From contig CALQTN020000028.1 in NCBI GenBank assembly GCA_943333505.2, forward strand, positions 1-52,722: 52,722 bases of DNA, given 5' to 3'. Numbering within the stretch: the stretch's first letter is position 1; the number at the start of each line of letters is the position of its first letter. Positions 8,667-16,679 of the stretch are shown here, piece by piece. This stretch comes from Asaia bogorensis. Lineage in GTDB: Bacteria; Pseudomonadota; Alphaproteobacteria; Acetobacterales; Acetobacteraceae. The notes beneath the pieces were generated by a model. The model had not been told where the DNA came from and searched no databases. It saw only the letters and a list, made by a program, of their open reading frames with translations. A program made the position numbers and the translations under genes.

Positions 8667-10466
8667 ATGGCACCACCTCTTCTCTCGCTCCAGGATATTC
8701 ACACCGGTTTTGGCGGCACCAAGCTGCTGCAAGGCGCCGAACTCGCGGTCGGCGCGGGCGATCGGATTTGCCTTGTCGGGCGCAATGGTTCCGGCAAATC
8801 GACCTTGCTGAAAATAGCCGCCGGGCTGCTACAGGCCGATCGCGGCACCTGCTTTGTGCAGCCAGGCGCGACGATGCGCTATCTGCCGCAGGAACCCGAC
8901 CTTGCCGGGCATGCCAACACGCTGGCCTATGTCGAAGCCGGCCTGGGGCCGAACGATGATCCCTATCGGGGCCGCTATCTGCTGGAGCAGCTTGGCCTGC
9001 AGGGCGATGAAACCCCGGACCGTCTGTCGGGCGGCGAAGCGCGCCGCGCCGCGCTCGCCCGCGCCTTGGCGCCGTCCCCCGACATTTTGTTGCTTGATGA
9101 GCCAACCAACCATCTTGATTTGCCAGCTATCGCCTGGCTCGAACAGGAACTCGCCGGGCTGCGCGCAGCGATCGTGCTGATCAGCCATGATCGACGCCTG
9201 CTCGAAGCGCTCGGCAAGACCATGGTCTGGCTCGACCGCGGCATTGCCCGCCGCACCGAGCGCGGCTTTGCCCAATTCGAGGCGTGGCGCGATGAAGTAC
9301 TCGAACAGGAAGCCCGCGATCAGCACAAACTAACCCGCAAGCTGGTGATGGAAGAAGACTGGCTGCGCTACGGCGTGACCGCACGGCGCAAGCGCAATGT
9401 GCGCCGCCTGGGCCATCTGCATGAACTGCGCCAGCAGATCCGTACCCAGCGCGGCCCGGCCGGCGGGGTGCGGATGGCGGCGTCCGATGCTGATATCTCG
9501 GGCAAACTGGTCGCGGTCGCGGAAAACATCGGCAAATCCTATGCCGGCCGCGCGGTGGTCGATGATCTGTCGATGCGGGTGCTGCGCGGCGACCGGCTTG
9601 GCATTATCGGTCCCAACGGCGCCGGCAAGACTACGTTGCTGCGCATGCTGACCGGAGATTTGGTGCCCGATAGCGGCAAGATCAGCATCGGCGCCGGGCT
9701 CGAAACCGTGACCTTGACCCAGGGGCGCGACCAACTCGACCCGCGCATGACGCTATCCGATACATTGACCGGCGGGCGGGGTGATCAGGTCGATGTCAAC
9801 GGCGAACGCCGCCATGTGATTGGCTATATGAAGGACTTCCTGTTCTCCCCCGAGCAGGCGCGCACCCCGGTGGGCGTGCTGTCGGGCGGCGAGCGCGGGC
9901 GCCTGGCGTTGGCCTGCGCGCTGGCGCGACCAAGCAATCTGCTGGTGCTGGATGAACCGACCAACGACCTTGATCTTGAAACTCTGGAATTGTTGCAGGA
10001 ACTGCTCGGCGACTATCCCGGCACAGTGATCCTGGTCAGCCATGATCGCGATTTCCTCGATCGGGTCGCGACCAATGTGGTGAACGCTGAGGGCGACGGC
10101 CGCTGGATCGAATATGCCGGCGGCTATTCCGACATGCTCGCCCAGCGCGGCAAACCGGTCCTGGTGCCGGCGGTAACCAACAAACCCCGCAATGCCGCCT
10201 TGAACATCATTGCCAGCGCCCCGGCGAAGAAACTGTCTTTCAAGGACAAACACGCGCTGGCGAGCTTGCCGGGCGAGATCGAGGCACTGCAACGGATCGT
10301 GGCGACCGAGACGCGGCGGTTGGCCGACCCCAACCTCTACAGCCGCGATCCGGCGCGGTTCCAGACTGCTACCGCGACATTGGCCAAAGCGGAGGCCGAT
10401 CTTGAGACCGCCGAACATCGCTGGCTGGAGCTGGAGTTGCTGCGGGAGATGGTTGAAGCGAGATAG
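8667..10466 (+). CDS. uup: ABC-F ATPase, Uup type
   Basis: A 599-residue soluble protein with two ABC domains and no membrane segments, as in ABC-F translation and ribosome factors. Domain 1 has Walker A GRNGSGKS (38-45), signature LSGGEARR (120-127) and LLLDEPTNHLDL. Domain 2 has GPNGAGKT (315-322), VLSGGERGRLAL and LVLDEPTNDLDL. The linker contains WLRYGVTARRKRN (232-244), a Uup hallmark. The C-terminus ends in a charged helical region (DKHALASLPGEIEALQRI ... AEHRWLELELL) that matches Uup's C-terminal domain, known from the family to bind DNA and form a coiled coil. The gene stands alone. Other ABC-F classes such as EttA are less likely because of that tail. Confidence 0.88.
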   Translation: MAPPLLSLQDIHTGFGGTKLLQGAELAVGAGDRICLVGRNGSGKSTLLKIAAGLLQADRGTCFVQPGATMRYLPQEPDLAGHANTLAYVEAGLGPNDDPYRGRYLLEQLGLQGDETPDRLSGGEARRAALARALAPSPDILLLDEPTNHLDLPAIAWLEQELAGLRAAIVLISHDRRLLEALGKTMVWLDRGIARRTERGFAQFEAWRDEVLEQEARDQHKLTRKLVMEEDWLRYGVTARRKRNVRRLGHLHELRQQIRTQRGPAGGVRMAASDADISGKLVAVAENIGKSYAGRAVVDDLSMRVLRGDRLGIIGPNGAGKTTLLRMLTGDLVPDSGKISIGAGLETVTLTQGRDQLDPRMTLSDTLTGGRGDQVDVNGERRHVIGYMKDFLFSPEQARTPVGVLSGGERGRLALACALARPSNLLVLDEPTNDLDLETLELLQELLGDYPGTVILVSHDRDFLDRVATNVVNAEGDGRWIEYAGGYSDMLAQRGKPVLVPAVTNKPRNAALNIIASAPAKKLSFKDKHALASLPGEIEALQRIVATETRRLADPNLYSRDPARFQTATATLAKAEADLETAEHRWLELELLREMVEAR

Positions 10467-10478
10467 GGGAAGGAAGAT

Positions 10479-10502
10479 CTTCTTTGTTTGAAAACAAAGA
10501 AG
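10479..10502 (+). repeat. A/T-rich hairpin after uup
   Basis: Perfect 11-bp inverted repeat cttctttgttt / aaacaaagaag with a 2-nt centre, 13 nt after the uup stop. No T-run follows on the plus strand, so it is not a classical terminator. The 14 nt just downstream (10504-10517, aaaaagaacgcctt) are the exact reverse complement of 48749-48762, which sit at the same kind of place after another gene. It therefore belongs to the A/T-rich hairpin family also seen at 40543-40682 and 49222-49284. Confidence 0.6.
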
Positions 10503-10572
10503 CAAAAAGAACGCCTTCCCTTCCCTCCCGCCCTTGGATAGCCTGCCGCCAAACGCCCAAGGAAACCCCGAG

Positions 10573-12228
10573 ATGACCCGCACCGTCGCCCGCCTGCTGG
10601 CCGAGAGCCTGGATGCCCATGACATCGACATCCTTTATTGCGTGCCAGGCGAGTCCTATCTCGGGCTGACCGACGCGCTGAACGACATGAACCGCATCAA
10701 ACTGGTGGTCTGCCGGCACGAAGCGGGGGCAGCCTTCATGGCGGTCGCCGATGGCCGTATGCGCGACCGCGCCGGCGTTTGTGTGGTCTCCCGTGGGCCA
10801 GGCCTCGCCAACGCGATGGTCGCGATCCACACCGCATTCCATGACGCGACCCCACTGGTGATGCTGATCGGACAGGTCGAGCGCAAGGATTTCGGACGGT
10901 TGGCGTTGCAGGAGCAGAACTATTCGCGCCTGCTATCCGACGTGACCAAGTCGGTCATCGAGGTCAATGAACCAGAAACCGCGAGCGAAGCACTCGCCCG
11001 CGCCTTCCATATCGCCGAGTCGGGCACACCAGGCCCGGTCGCGGTCATTCTGCCGGAAGACATCTTCGCCGAATTGACCGATGCCCCGACCGATGCGCCG
11101 CGCCCGCGGGCCTATGGCGGCGCGCGGCCGGAGGATATCGAGGAACTCGGTCGCATGCTGAACCGCGCCGAACGCCCGCTGATCCTGGTCGGCGGCGCGC
11201 TGGTCGGCGATAATGTCAGTGCGGAATTGGCCCAGCTCGCCGAACGCTGGGTGCTGCCGATCAGCCCGACCCATCGCCGGCCGCATCTGTTTGCCTCCGA
11301 CCATCCCAACTACGCCGGCTACATGGGCATTCGGGTGCCGAAGATGCTGCTCGACGAAATGAAGAAGGCCGATCTGCTGATTTCATTGGGCGAACGCATG
11401 ACCGACAGCGTCAGCCAGGCCTATAGCTTCCCGACCGCGCCGCAGCCGCAACTGCCATTGGTCCATGTCTGGCCCGACGCCAACGAAATCGGCCGGGTGT
11501 TCCGCCCCGATCTCGGCATCGCCGGCGATCCCCAGGCGGTCATCCGCGCCCTGCTCGCCCGCCCGATCCCGCCCGACGCGGACAAGCGCCGTGGCTGGGT
11601 CGAAACGCTGCATCGCATCCACACCGATCTGATGGCACCGATCTATGAGCCGATGGATGATGGGGTGAATTTCGCCGCCGTCGCCATCGAGATCGGCAAG
11701 CATCTTTCCCCCGATGCCGCGATCACGTCGGACGCTGGCAATTTTTCGTCCTTCGTCCACCGCTATATCGGCTTCCGGCCCGGGCAGATTTTCCTGTCAT
11801 CGGTGGTTGGTGCGATGGGCGCCGGCGTGCCGATGGCGGTCGCGGCTGCGATGCGCCGCCCCAACAAGCAGGCCATCGCCTTCGTCGGCGATGGCGGCGC
11901 ATTGATGACCGGCAACGAGATCGCCACCGCCCGCGCTTACGGAGTGAACCCGATCATCGTGATCTCGGACAACAAGATGTACGGAACCATCGGGATGCAT
12001 CACGAAATGCGCTATCCCGGCCGGCCCTACGCCAACGCCACCAGCCTGACCAACCCGAACTTCGCCGCCTGGGCTGAAGCTTTCGGGGCACGCGGCCTCA
12101 CCATCAGCAGCGAGGCCGAGATCGCGGGCACCATCGCCGACGCCTTCGAAACCGCCAAGACCCGCCCGGTTGTCATCCATGTCCATAGCTCGGCCACGCA
12201 AATGAGCGCGTGGCGCAAGCGAAGCTGA
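10573..12228 (+). CDS. thiamine-diphosphate enzyme, acetolactate synthase-like
   Basis: A 551-residue protein of the acetohydroxyacid synthase/decarboxylase fold: an N-terminal pyrimidine-binding domain with the activating glutamate in CRHE (E50), a middle domain, and a C-terminal diphosphate-binding domain with GDG at 439-441 and DNKMYGT about 25-30 residues later. The start is ATG at 10573 with AAGGAA 7 nt upstream; an upstream in-frame TTG (10534) lacks such a site. No small regulatory subunit gene (ilvH) is near, so biosynthetic acetolactate synthase is unlikely. A catabolic 2-keto-acid or acyl-CoA decarboxylase/lyase is as likely. The gene ends 6 nt from the convergent NIPSNAP gene. Confidence 0.85.
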   Translation: MTRTVARLLAESLDAHDIDILYCVPGESYLGLTDALNDMNRIKLVVCRHEAGAAFMAVADGRMRDRAGVCVVSRGPGLANAMVAIHTAFHDATPLVMLIGQVERKDFGRLALQEQNYSRLLSDVTKSVIEVNEPETASEALARAFHIAESGTPGPVAVILPEDIFAELTDAPTDAPRPRAYGGARPEDIEELGRMLNRAERPLILVGGALVGDNVSAELAQLAERWVLPISPTHRRPHLFASDHPNYAGYMGIRVPKMLLDEMKKADLLISLGERMTDSVSQAYSFPTAPQPQLPLVHVWPDANEIGRVFRPDLGIAGDPQAVIRALLARPIPPDADKRRGWVETLHRIHTDLMAPIYEPMDDGVNFAAVAIEIGKHLSPDAAITSDAGNFSSFVHRYIGFRPGQIFLSSVVGAMGAGVPMAVAAAMRRPNKQAIAFVGDGGALMTGNEIATARAYGVNPIIVISDNKMYGTIGMHHEMRYPGRPYANATSLTNPNFAAWAEAFGARGLTISSEAEIAGTIADAFETAKTRPVVIHVHSSATQMSAWRKRS

Positions 12229-12234
12229 TAGACC

Positions 12235-12546
12235 CTATTTGATCGGAGACCATGGGGCTGGGCGCAGAATGGCCGACTCCATGGTCTGGATAAACGGCGT
12301 GGTCTTGGGGCCGAACGCAATCCAGGCCGGGTCGGCATAGAGCTTGGCGCGCAAATCGTCGCGCTGTGCCATGCTGTCATAGCCCCACATGGTGATCACC
12401 TGATTGAGCGCGCCGATATCTGAGGTGAAATAACCGAGCATCGGCAGATATTTGGTGTGCAGCGCCAGGCCCTCGGCTTCATAGAGCGCAAGGAAGGCCG
12501 GCATCATGCCAGGCAGCAGCGTATAGGTGCGTTTTTCGATGATCAT
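12235..12546 (-). CDS. NIPSNAP family protein
   Basis: A 103-residue protein with the NIPSNAP ferredoxin-like fold pattern: MIIEKRTYTLLPGMMPAFL at the start, then GYFTSDIGALNQVITMWGYD and RAKLYADPAWIAFG. Family members often accompany catabolic genes, but their biochemical role is not settled. The start ATG is preceded by GGGAGA. The gene is divergent from the first acyl-CoA dehydrogenase gene across 135 bp that hold a candidate TetR operator, so it may share that control. Confidence 0.85.
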   Translation of the reverse strand: MIIEKRTYTLLPGMMPAFLALYEAEGLALHTKYLPMLGYFTSDIGALNQVITMWGYDSMAQRDDLRAKLYADPAWIAFGPKTTPFIQTMESAILRPAPWSPIK

Positions 12547-12604
12547 TTTGGGTCTCCCAGTGGGCGGATGTAAGCGGCCAGGCTAGCTGCGCTTGCGTAC
12601 TAAA

Positions 12605-12620
12605 TCAAACATCTGTTAGA
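12605..12620. promoter_or_regulatory. candidate TetR operator 1
   Basis: TCAAACATCTGTTAGA, matching the pattern TCNAAC-N4-GTTNGA shared by four intergenic sites in this window. It lies 61 nt upstream of the acyl-CoA dehydrogenase start at 12682 and 58 nt upstream of the divergent NIPSNAP start. The right arm continues GTTAGAAAAA, as it does at site 2. Confidence 0.6.
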
Positions 12621-12681
12621 AAAACTTCAACGTCACAGACGCTGCAATCATGGCGATGCGACCAGATGCCGGAGGAAACCA

Positions 12682-13818
12682 ATGATCGAGCGTACCCTAT
12701 TTTCTGAGGAACACGAGATTTTCCGCGCATCGGTGCGGCGCTTCCTGGAGCGGGAGCTGGCGCCGCATCATGGCGACTGGGAAGATCAGGGCGAAGTGCC
12801 GCGCTGGGCCTGGAAGAAGGCCGGCGAACAGGGATTTTTGTGCGCGGCGATCCCGGCGGAATGGGGCGGCGTCGGGGCGGACCGGCGCTACTCGATCATC
12901 CTGATGGAAGAACAGGCGCGGCTGAACCTGACCGGGCTCGGCTTTGCGCTGCACTCGGACATCGTCGCCCCTTATATCGACCATTACGGCACCCCGGCGC
13001 AGAAGCGCGCCTGGCTGCCGAAAATGGCAACCGGTGACTATATTGCCGGCATCGCGATGACCGAGCCTGGCGCCGGCTCCGATTTGCAGGCGATCCGCAC
13101 CACCGCAACCCGCGACGGCGACGACTATATTATTTCCGGGCAAAAGACCTTCATCACCAACGGCCAGACCGCCGATCTTTTCCTGGTTGCCTGCAAGACC
13201 GATCGCAGCGAAGGCGCGCGCGGCATCAGCCTGATTGTGGTGGAAGCCGACCGACCCGGCTTTCAGCGCGGGCGCCGGCTAAAAAAGCTCGGCACCAAGG
13301 CACAAGACACCTCCGAATTGTTCTTCGGTGATGTCCGGGTACCGGCCAGCAATCTGATCGGCGAGGAAGGCCGCGGCTTCGCCTATATGATGAAGGAACT
13401 CGCCTGGGAGCGGATGCATGTCGGGGTTCAGGCGGTGTCGTGCTGCGAGGCAGCGCTGGAATGGACGATCGATTACACGCGCAACCGCCAGGCGTTCGGC
13501 AAGCCAGTCATCGATTTCCAGAACTCGCGCTTCAAGCTCGCGGAAATGAAAACCGAGGTGCAGGTTGGCCGGGTCTTTCTCGATCGCTGCCTCGAACTGG
13601 TGCTGGACGGCAAACTCGATACCACCACGGCGGCGATGGTGAAGCTGTGGACCAGCGAAATGCAGGGCAAGGTGTTGGATGCCTGTCTGCAACTGCATGG
13701 CGGCTACGGCTTCATGTGGGAATATCCAATTACCCGCGCGTTTGCCGATGCACGTGTCCAGCGGATCTACGCGGGCACCAATGAAATCATGAAGGAACTG
13801 ATTGGCCGGACTTTGTAG
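12682..13818 (+). CDS. acyl-CoA dehydrogenase (first of the catabolic cluster)
   Basis: A 378-residue FAD flavoenzyme that introduces an alpha-beta double bond into an acyl-CoA and passes electrons to ETF. Family signatures are AMTEPGAGSDLQAIRT (125-140), YIISGQKTFITNG (149-161), QAFGKPVIDFQ and the C-terminal GGYGFMWEYPITRAFADARV then IYAGTNEIMKELIGRTL. The usual IYEGT glutamate is Ala here. E243 in AWERM is placed like the catalytic base of isovaleryl- and long-chain-type enzymes, which points to a branched or bulky acyl-CoA. Start ATG has GGAGG 6 nt upstream. It opens a run of same-strand catabolic genes. Confidence 0.92.
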   Translation: MIERTLFSEEHEIFRASVRRFLERELAPHHGDWEDQGEVPRWAWKKAGEQGFLCAAIPAEWGGVGADRRYSIILMEEQARLNLTGLGFALHSDIVAPYIDHYGTPAQKRAWLPKMATGDYIAGIAMTEPGAGSDLQAIRTTATRDGDDYIISGQKTFITNGQTADLFLVACKTDRSEGARGISLIVVEADRPGFQRGRRLKKLGTKAQDTSELFFGDVRVPASNLIGEEGRGFAYMMKELAWERMHVGVQAVSCCEAALEWTIDYTRNRQAFGKPVIDFQNSRFKLAEMKTEVQVGRVFLDRCLELVLDGKLDTTTAAMVKLWTSEMQGKVLDACLQLHGGYGFMWEYPITRAFADARVQRIYAGTNEIMKELIGRTL

Positions 13819-13848
13819 CTGTCGGGCCAACTCAAAACAGGGAGAAAT

Positions 13849-14607
13849 ATGATGCGTCGTCTTGAAGGAAGGCTCGCGGTTGTTACCGGCGCAGCGAACG
13901 GGATCGGCCGCGCGAGCGCACTGCGCTTCGCCGCCGAAGGTGCCAATCTGGCGATTCTTGATCTCGAAGCGGACGGGCTTGCGGCCACTGCGGAGCTGGC
14001 CCGCCAGGCCGGCGCCACGGTCCTGACCATCACCGGCGATTGCACCGATGAAGCGCTGGTGACGGATGCGTTCAAACGCATCTATGCCGAAGCCGGCTTC
14101 ATCGACATCCTGATGAACAATGTCGGGCAGAGCGCACGGGAACGGGCCTCCGAGTTTTACAACTCGTCATCCGAGGTCTGGCGCTTCGTGTTAAATGTGT
14201 CGCTGATGTCCACCTTGATCGCCTCCCGCCAAGTGGTGCCGGCGATGCGGGAGGCCGGGCGCGGCAAGATCGTCAACGTCGCATCCAATGCCGGCATGGC
14301 GGGTGAAATCGGGCTGTCGGAATACGCGGCCGCCAAGATGGGGGTAATCGGCTTCACAAGATCGCTGGCACGCGAACTCGCCCCGTTCCGGGTCAACGTC
14401 AACGCGATCTGCCCAGGCGTGACCCGGACACGGGTGCTGGACAAGATTTCCGATGAATTTCTCGACGGCATTCGCAAATCCATCCCGCTCGGCTTTTTTG
14501 CCGAGCCCGAAGACATCGCCGGTGCGGTGGCCTTCCTAGCCAGCGATGATGCCCGCTACATGACCGGGCAATCCATGGTGGTCGATGGCGGGCGCTGGAT
14601 GATTTAG
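13849..14607 (+). CDS. SDR dehydrogenase
   Basis: A 252-residue short-chain dehydrogenase/reductase. It has the NAD(P)-binding TGAANGIG (13-20), Asp at the end of beta-2 (AILDLE, suggesting NAD), NNVG (90-93), Ser146 and Y159-AAA-K163. The C-terminus ends MTGQSMVVDGGRWMI. The tandem placement between acyl-CoA dehydrogenase and crotonase genes suggests oxidation of a 3-hydroxyacyl-CoA or a ring alcohol (a BadH-like role is possible but not shown). Start ATG follows GGGAGAA. An alternative start is the next codon, also ATG. Confidence 0.88.
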   Translation: MMRRLEGRLAVVTGAANGIGRASALRFAAEGANLAILDLEADGLAATAELARQAGATVLTITGDCTDEALVTDAFKRIYAEAGFIDILMNNVGQSARERASEFYNSSSEVWRFVLNVSLMSTLIASRQVVPAMREAGRGKIVNVASNAGMAGEIGLSEYAAAKMGVIGFTRSLARELAPFRVNVNAICPGVTRTRVLDKISDEFLDGIRKSIPLGFFAEPEDIAGAVAFLASDDARYMTGQSMVVDGGRWMI

Positions 14608-14629
14608 CCGGGTTGAACCCCAACAAAAT

Positions 14630-14645
14630 TCGAACTATCGTTAGA
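14630..14645. promoter_or_regulatory. candidate TetR operator 2
   Basis: TCGAACTATCGTTAGA, the same TCNAAC-N4-GTTNGA form, 21 nt upstream of the crotonase start and in the widest gap of the first part of the cluster. It implies an internal promoter, or repression of the crotonase onward. Confidence 0.6.
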
Positions 14646-14666
14646 AAAATCATGGAGGACCGAGAG

Positions 14667-15470
14667 ATGCACGTGGTCGATTATTCGGGCTACCAATATA
14701 TCAAGTTCGAGCAGGAAGGACGCACCATGACGGTCACGTTCAACCGACCCTCGACGCTCAACGCGATGACGGCGGCGATGCACGAGGAAACCTCACGCAT
14801 CTTCACCGATCTCGGGATGGATCACACGATTGACGTCATCATCCTAACCGGCGCCGGCAAGGCGTTCAGCGCTGGCGGTGATATCGCTGGCATGCGCGAG
14901 ATGTATGAAGACACCGAGATGTTCGATCGTTCCATCATGGAAGCGAAGAAGATCGTGTTCGGCATTCTCGACTGCGAGAAAGTGATCATCTGCAAGATGA
15001 ACGGCGATGCGGTCGGGCTTGGCGCCACCATCGGTCTGTTCTGCGATATTATTTTCGCCGCCGACCATGCCCGCATCGGAGACCCCCATGTGCGCGTTGG
15101 CCTAGCCGCCGGCGATGGCGGTGCGGTGATCTGGCCGCAGTTGATCGGCTACGCCCGCGCCAAGGAATATCTGATGACCGGCGATCTGGTGACCGCACCG
15201 GACGCCGCCCGGATGGGGCTGATCAATTACTGCGTGCCGGCAGCTGAACTCGATGCCAAGGTGGCGGCGTTCGCCAGCAAGATTGGCGCCGGCGCGATGA
15301 AGTCGATCAAATACACCAAGACCGCGATCAATATCGGCCTCAAGCAACTCGCGCATTCGATGATGGATAGCTGCATGGCGTACGAGGCGCTGACCAACCG
15401 CACCGCCGACCATCTCGAAGCGATCAACGCGTTCAGCGAAAAGCGTCGGCCGAAATTCACCGGTCTCTGA
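14667..15470 (+). CDS. crotonase-fold enzyme without the two hydratase glutamates
   Basis: A 267-residue enoyl-CoA hydratase/isomerase superfamily member. The oxyanion-hole region reads FSAGGDIAGM (67-76) and GLGATIGLFCD (117-127), then GDPHVRVGLAAGDGG (138-152). In classical hydratases the catalytic glutamates lie in GGGCE and QPE; here the equivalent positions are T121 and H141. CoA binding is likely, but plain hydratase chemistry is doubtful. Isomerase, thioesterase or ring-opening activity are alternatives. I chose ATG at 14667 because GGAGG lies 8 nt upstream; the frame itself is open further 5'. The protein reads normally to its end. Confidence 0.87.
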   Translation: MHVVDYSGYQYIKFEQEGRTMTVTFNRPSTLNAMTAAMHEETSRIFTDLGMDHTIDVIILTGAGKAFSAGGDIAGMREMYEDTEMFDRSIMEAKKIVFGILDCEKVIICKMNGDAVGLGATIGLFCDIIFAADHARIGDPHVRVGLAAGDGGAVIWPQLIGYARAKEYLMTGDLVTAPDAARMGLINYCVPAAELDAKVAAFASKIGAGAMKSIKYTKTAINIGLKQLAHSMMDSCMAYEALTNRTADHLEAINAFSEKRRPKFTGL

Positions 15471-15504
15471 GAGCGTCTGGCACCAGCATACGGGAGAAAC
15501 GATC

Positions 15505-16668
15505 GTGAATTTCGGAGAGCCCGAACACGTTACCATGTTGCGCGAAAGCATTCGCCGCATGCTGGAAAAGCACGCCCCGCGCGAGCAGATGGCGAAGTGG
15601 GACGAGGAGGACCGGGTGCCAAGGTCGCTGATGGAGCATATCAGCGCCCTTGGCGTCTGCGGTATGACGGTCCCGGAGGAATATGGCGGCAGCGGGCGCG
15701 ACATCCTGGCAACCATGGTAACGGTTGAGGAATTGTCGCGCCGGTCGATGGTGATCGGCACGCTCTATCTGATGAACGCCTGCTACGGCAGCATGAACAT
15801 TCTGGCGTCGGGCAGCGACGAGCAGAAAACCCGCCTATTGCCGCGGCTGGCAGCGGGTGAGTTGCTGTTCGCTTACGGGTTGTCGGAACCGGATGTCGGA
15901 TCGGACCTTGCCACGGTGAAAACCCGGGCGGAACGCCGGGGTGACAAGGTGATCATCAACGGCAACAAACGCTGGTGTTCGGGCGCGGAAAGCGCCGACT
16001 ACATTTACGCGTTGGTGCGGTCGGGCGAACCCGGCGCGCGCTACAAGAACCTGTCGCTGGTGCTGATCCCGCCAACCGCCAAGGGGGTGACCCTGCAGCA
16101 TGTCCCGGTGATGGGCGCGCGTGGATTGAACACCAATGACGTGAACTTCAACAACGTCGAAATCCCGATCGAGGACGTGGTTGGTGGTGAGGCCGGCTGG
16201 AACCAGGGTTGGACCAAGCTCGCCGGGCCTGCCTTGGAAGTTGAAAAGCTTGAGGTTGCGGCCATGGCGCTGGGGATCGCCGCCCAGGCGGTCGACGATG
16301 CCTGGGCATATTCGCAACAGCGCAGCCAGTTCGGCCAGCGCATCTGCGCGATACAATCGATCCGGCATATGCTGGCCGATGTCCAGACCAAGCTCGCCGC
16401 CGCGCGCCTGATGCTCTATCGCGGCTGCTGGCTTGCCGACAATAATCTGCCGTGCAGCGCTGAAACATCGATGGCGAAGATGTATGTCTGCGAGCTCGGG
16501 CTCGAAATTGTGCTGACCTGCCAGAAGGTGATGGGCGCATACGGCTATGCGCGCGGCTTCGACATGGAACGCCATGTGCGGGATATGTTGCTGATGCCGA
16601 TCATTGGTGGATCGACCGCCATTCAGAAAAATAACATCGCCAATCGGATGGGTCTGCCGAAGGCCTGA
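15505..16668 (+). CDS. second acyl-CoA dehydrogenase
   Basis: A 387-residue acyl-CoA dehydrogenase paralogous to but clearly different from the one at 12682. Signatures: FAYGLSEPDVGSDLATVKT, VIINGNKRWCSGA, SQFGQRICAIQSIRHMLADV and VMGAYGYARGFDMERHVRD. The C-terminal loop reads IIGGSTAIQ where many family members have IYEGTSEIQ, so that glutamate is absent. Glu in LEVEKLEVA may take the base role as in isovaleryl-type enzymes. The start is GTG with GGGAGA upstream. Two dehydrogenases in one cluster suggest two desaturation steps or two substrates. Confidence 0.9.
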   Translation: MNFGEPEHVTMLRESIRRMLEKHAPREQMAKWDEEDRVPRSLMEHISALGVCGMTVPEEYGGSGRDILATMVTVEELSRRSMVIGTLYLMNACYGSMNILASGSDEQKTRLLPRLAAGELLFAYGLSEPDVGSDLATVKTRAERRGDKVIINGNKRWCSGAESADYIYALVRSGEPGARYKNLSLVLIPPTAKGVTLQHVPVMGARGLNTNDVNFNNVEIPIEDVVGGEAGWNQGWTKLAGPALEVEKLEVAAMALGIAAQAVDDAWAYSQQRSQFGQRICAIQSIRHMLADVQTKLAAARLMLYRGCWLADNNLPCSAETSMAKMYVCELGLEIVLTCQKVMGAYGYARGFDMERHVRDMLLMPIIGGSTAIQKNNIANRMGLPKA

Positions 16669-16679
16669 GGGGCATCAAC

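Noticed and set aside
10479-10502. Perfect hairpin after uup as a classical intrinsic terminator
   Set aside because: The stem is A/T-rich and no T-run follows on the plus strand, so I list it as a repeat.
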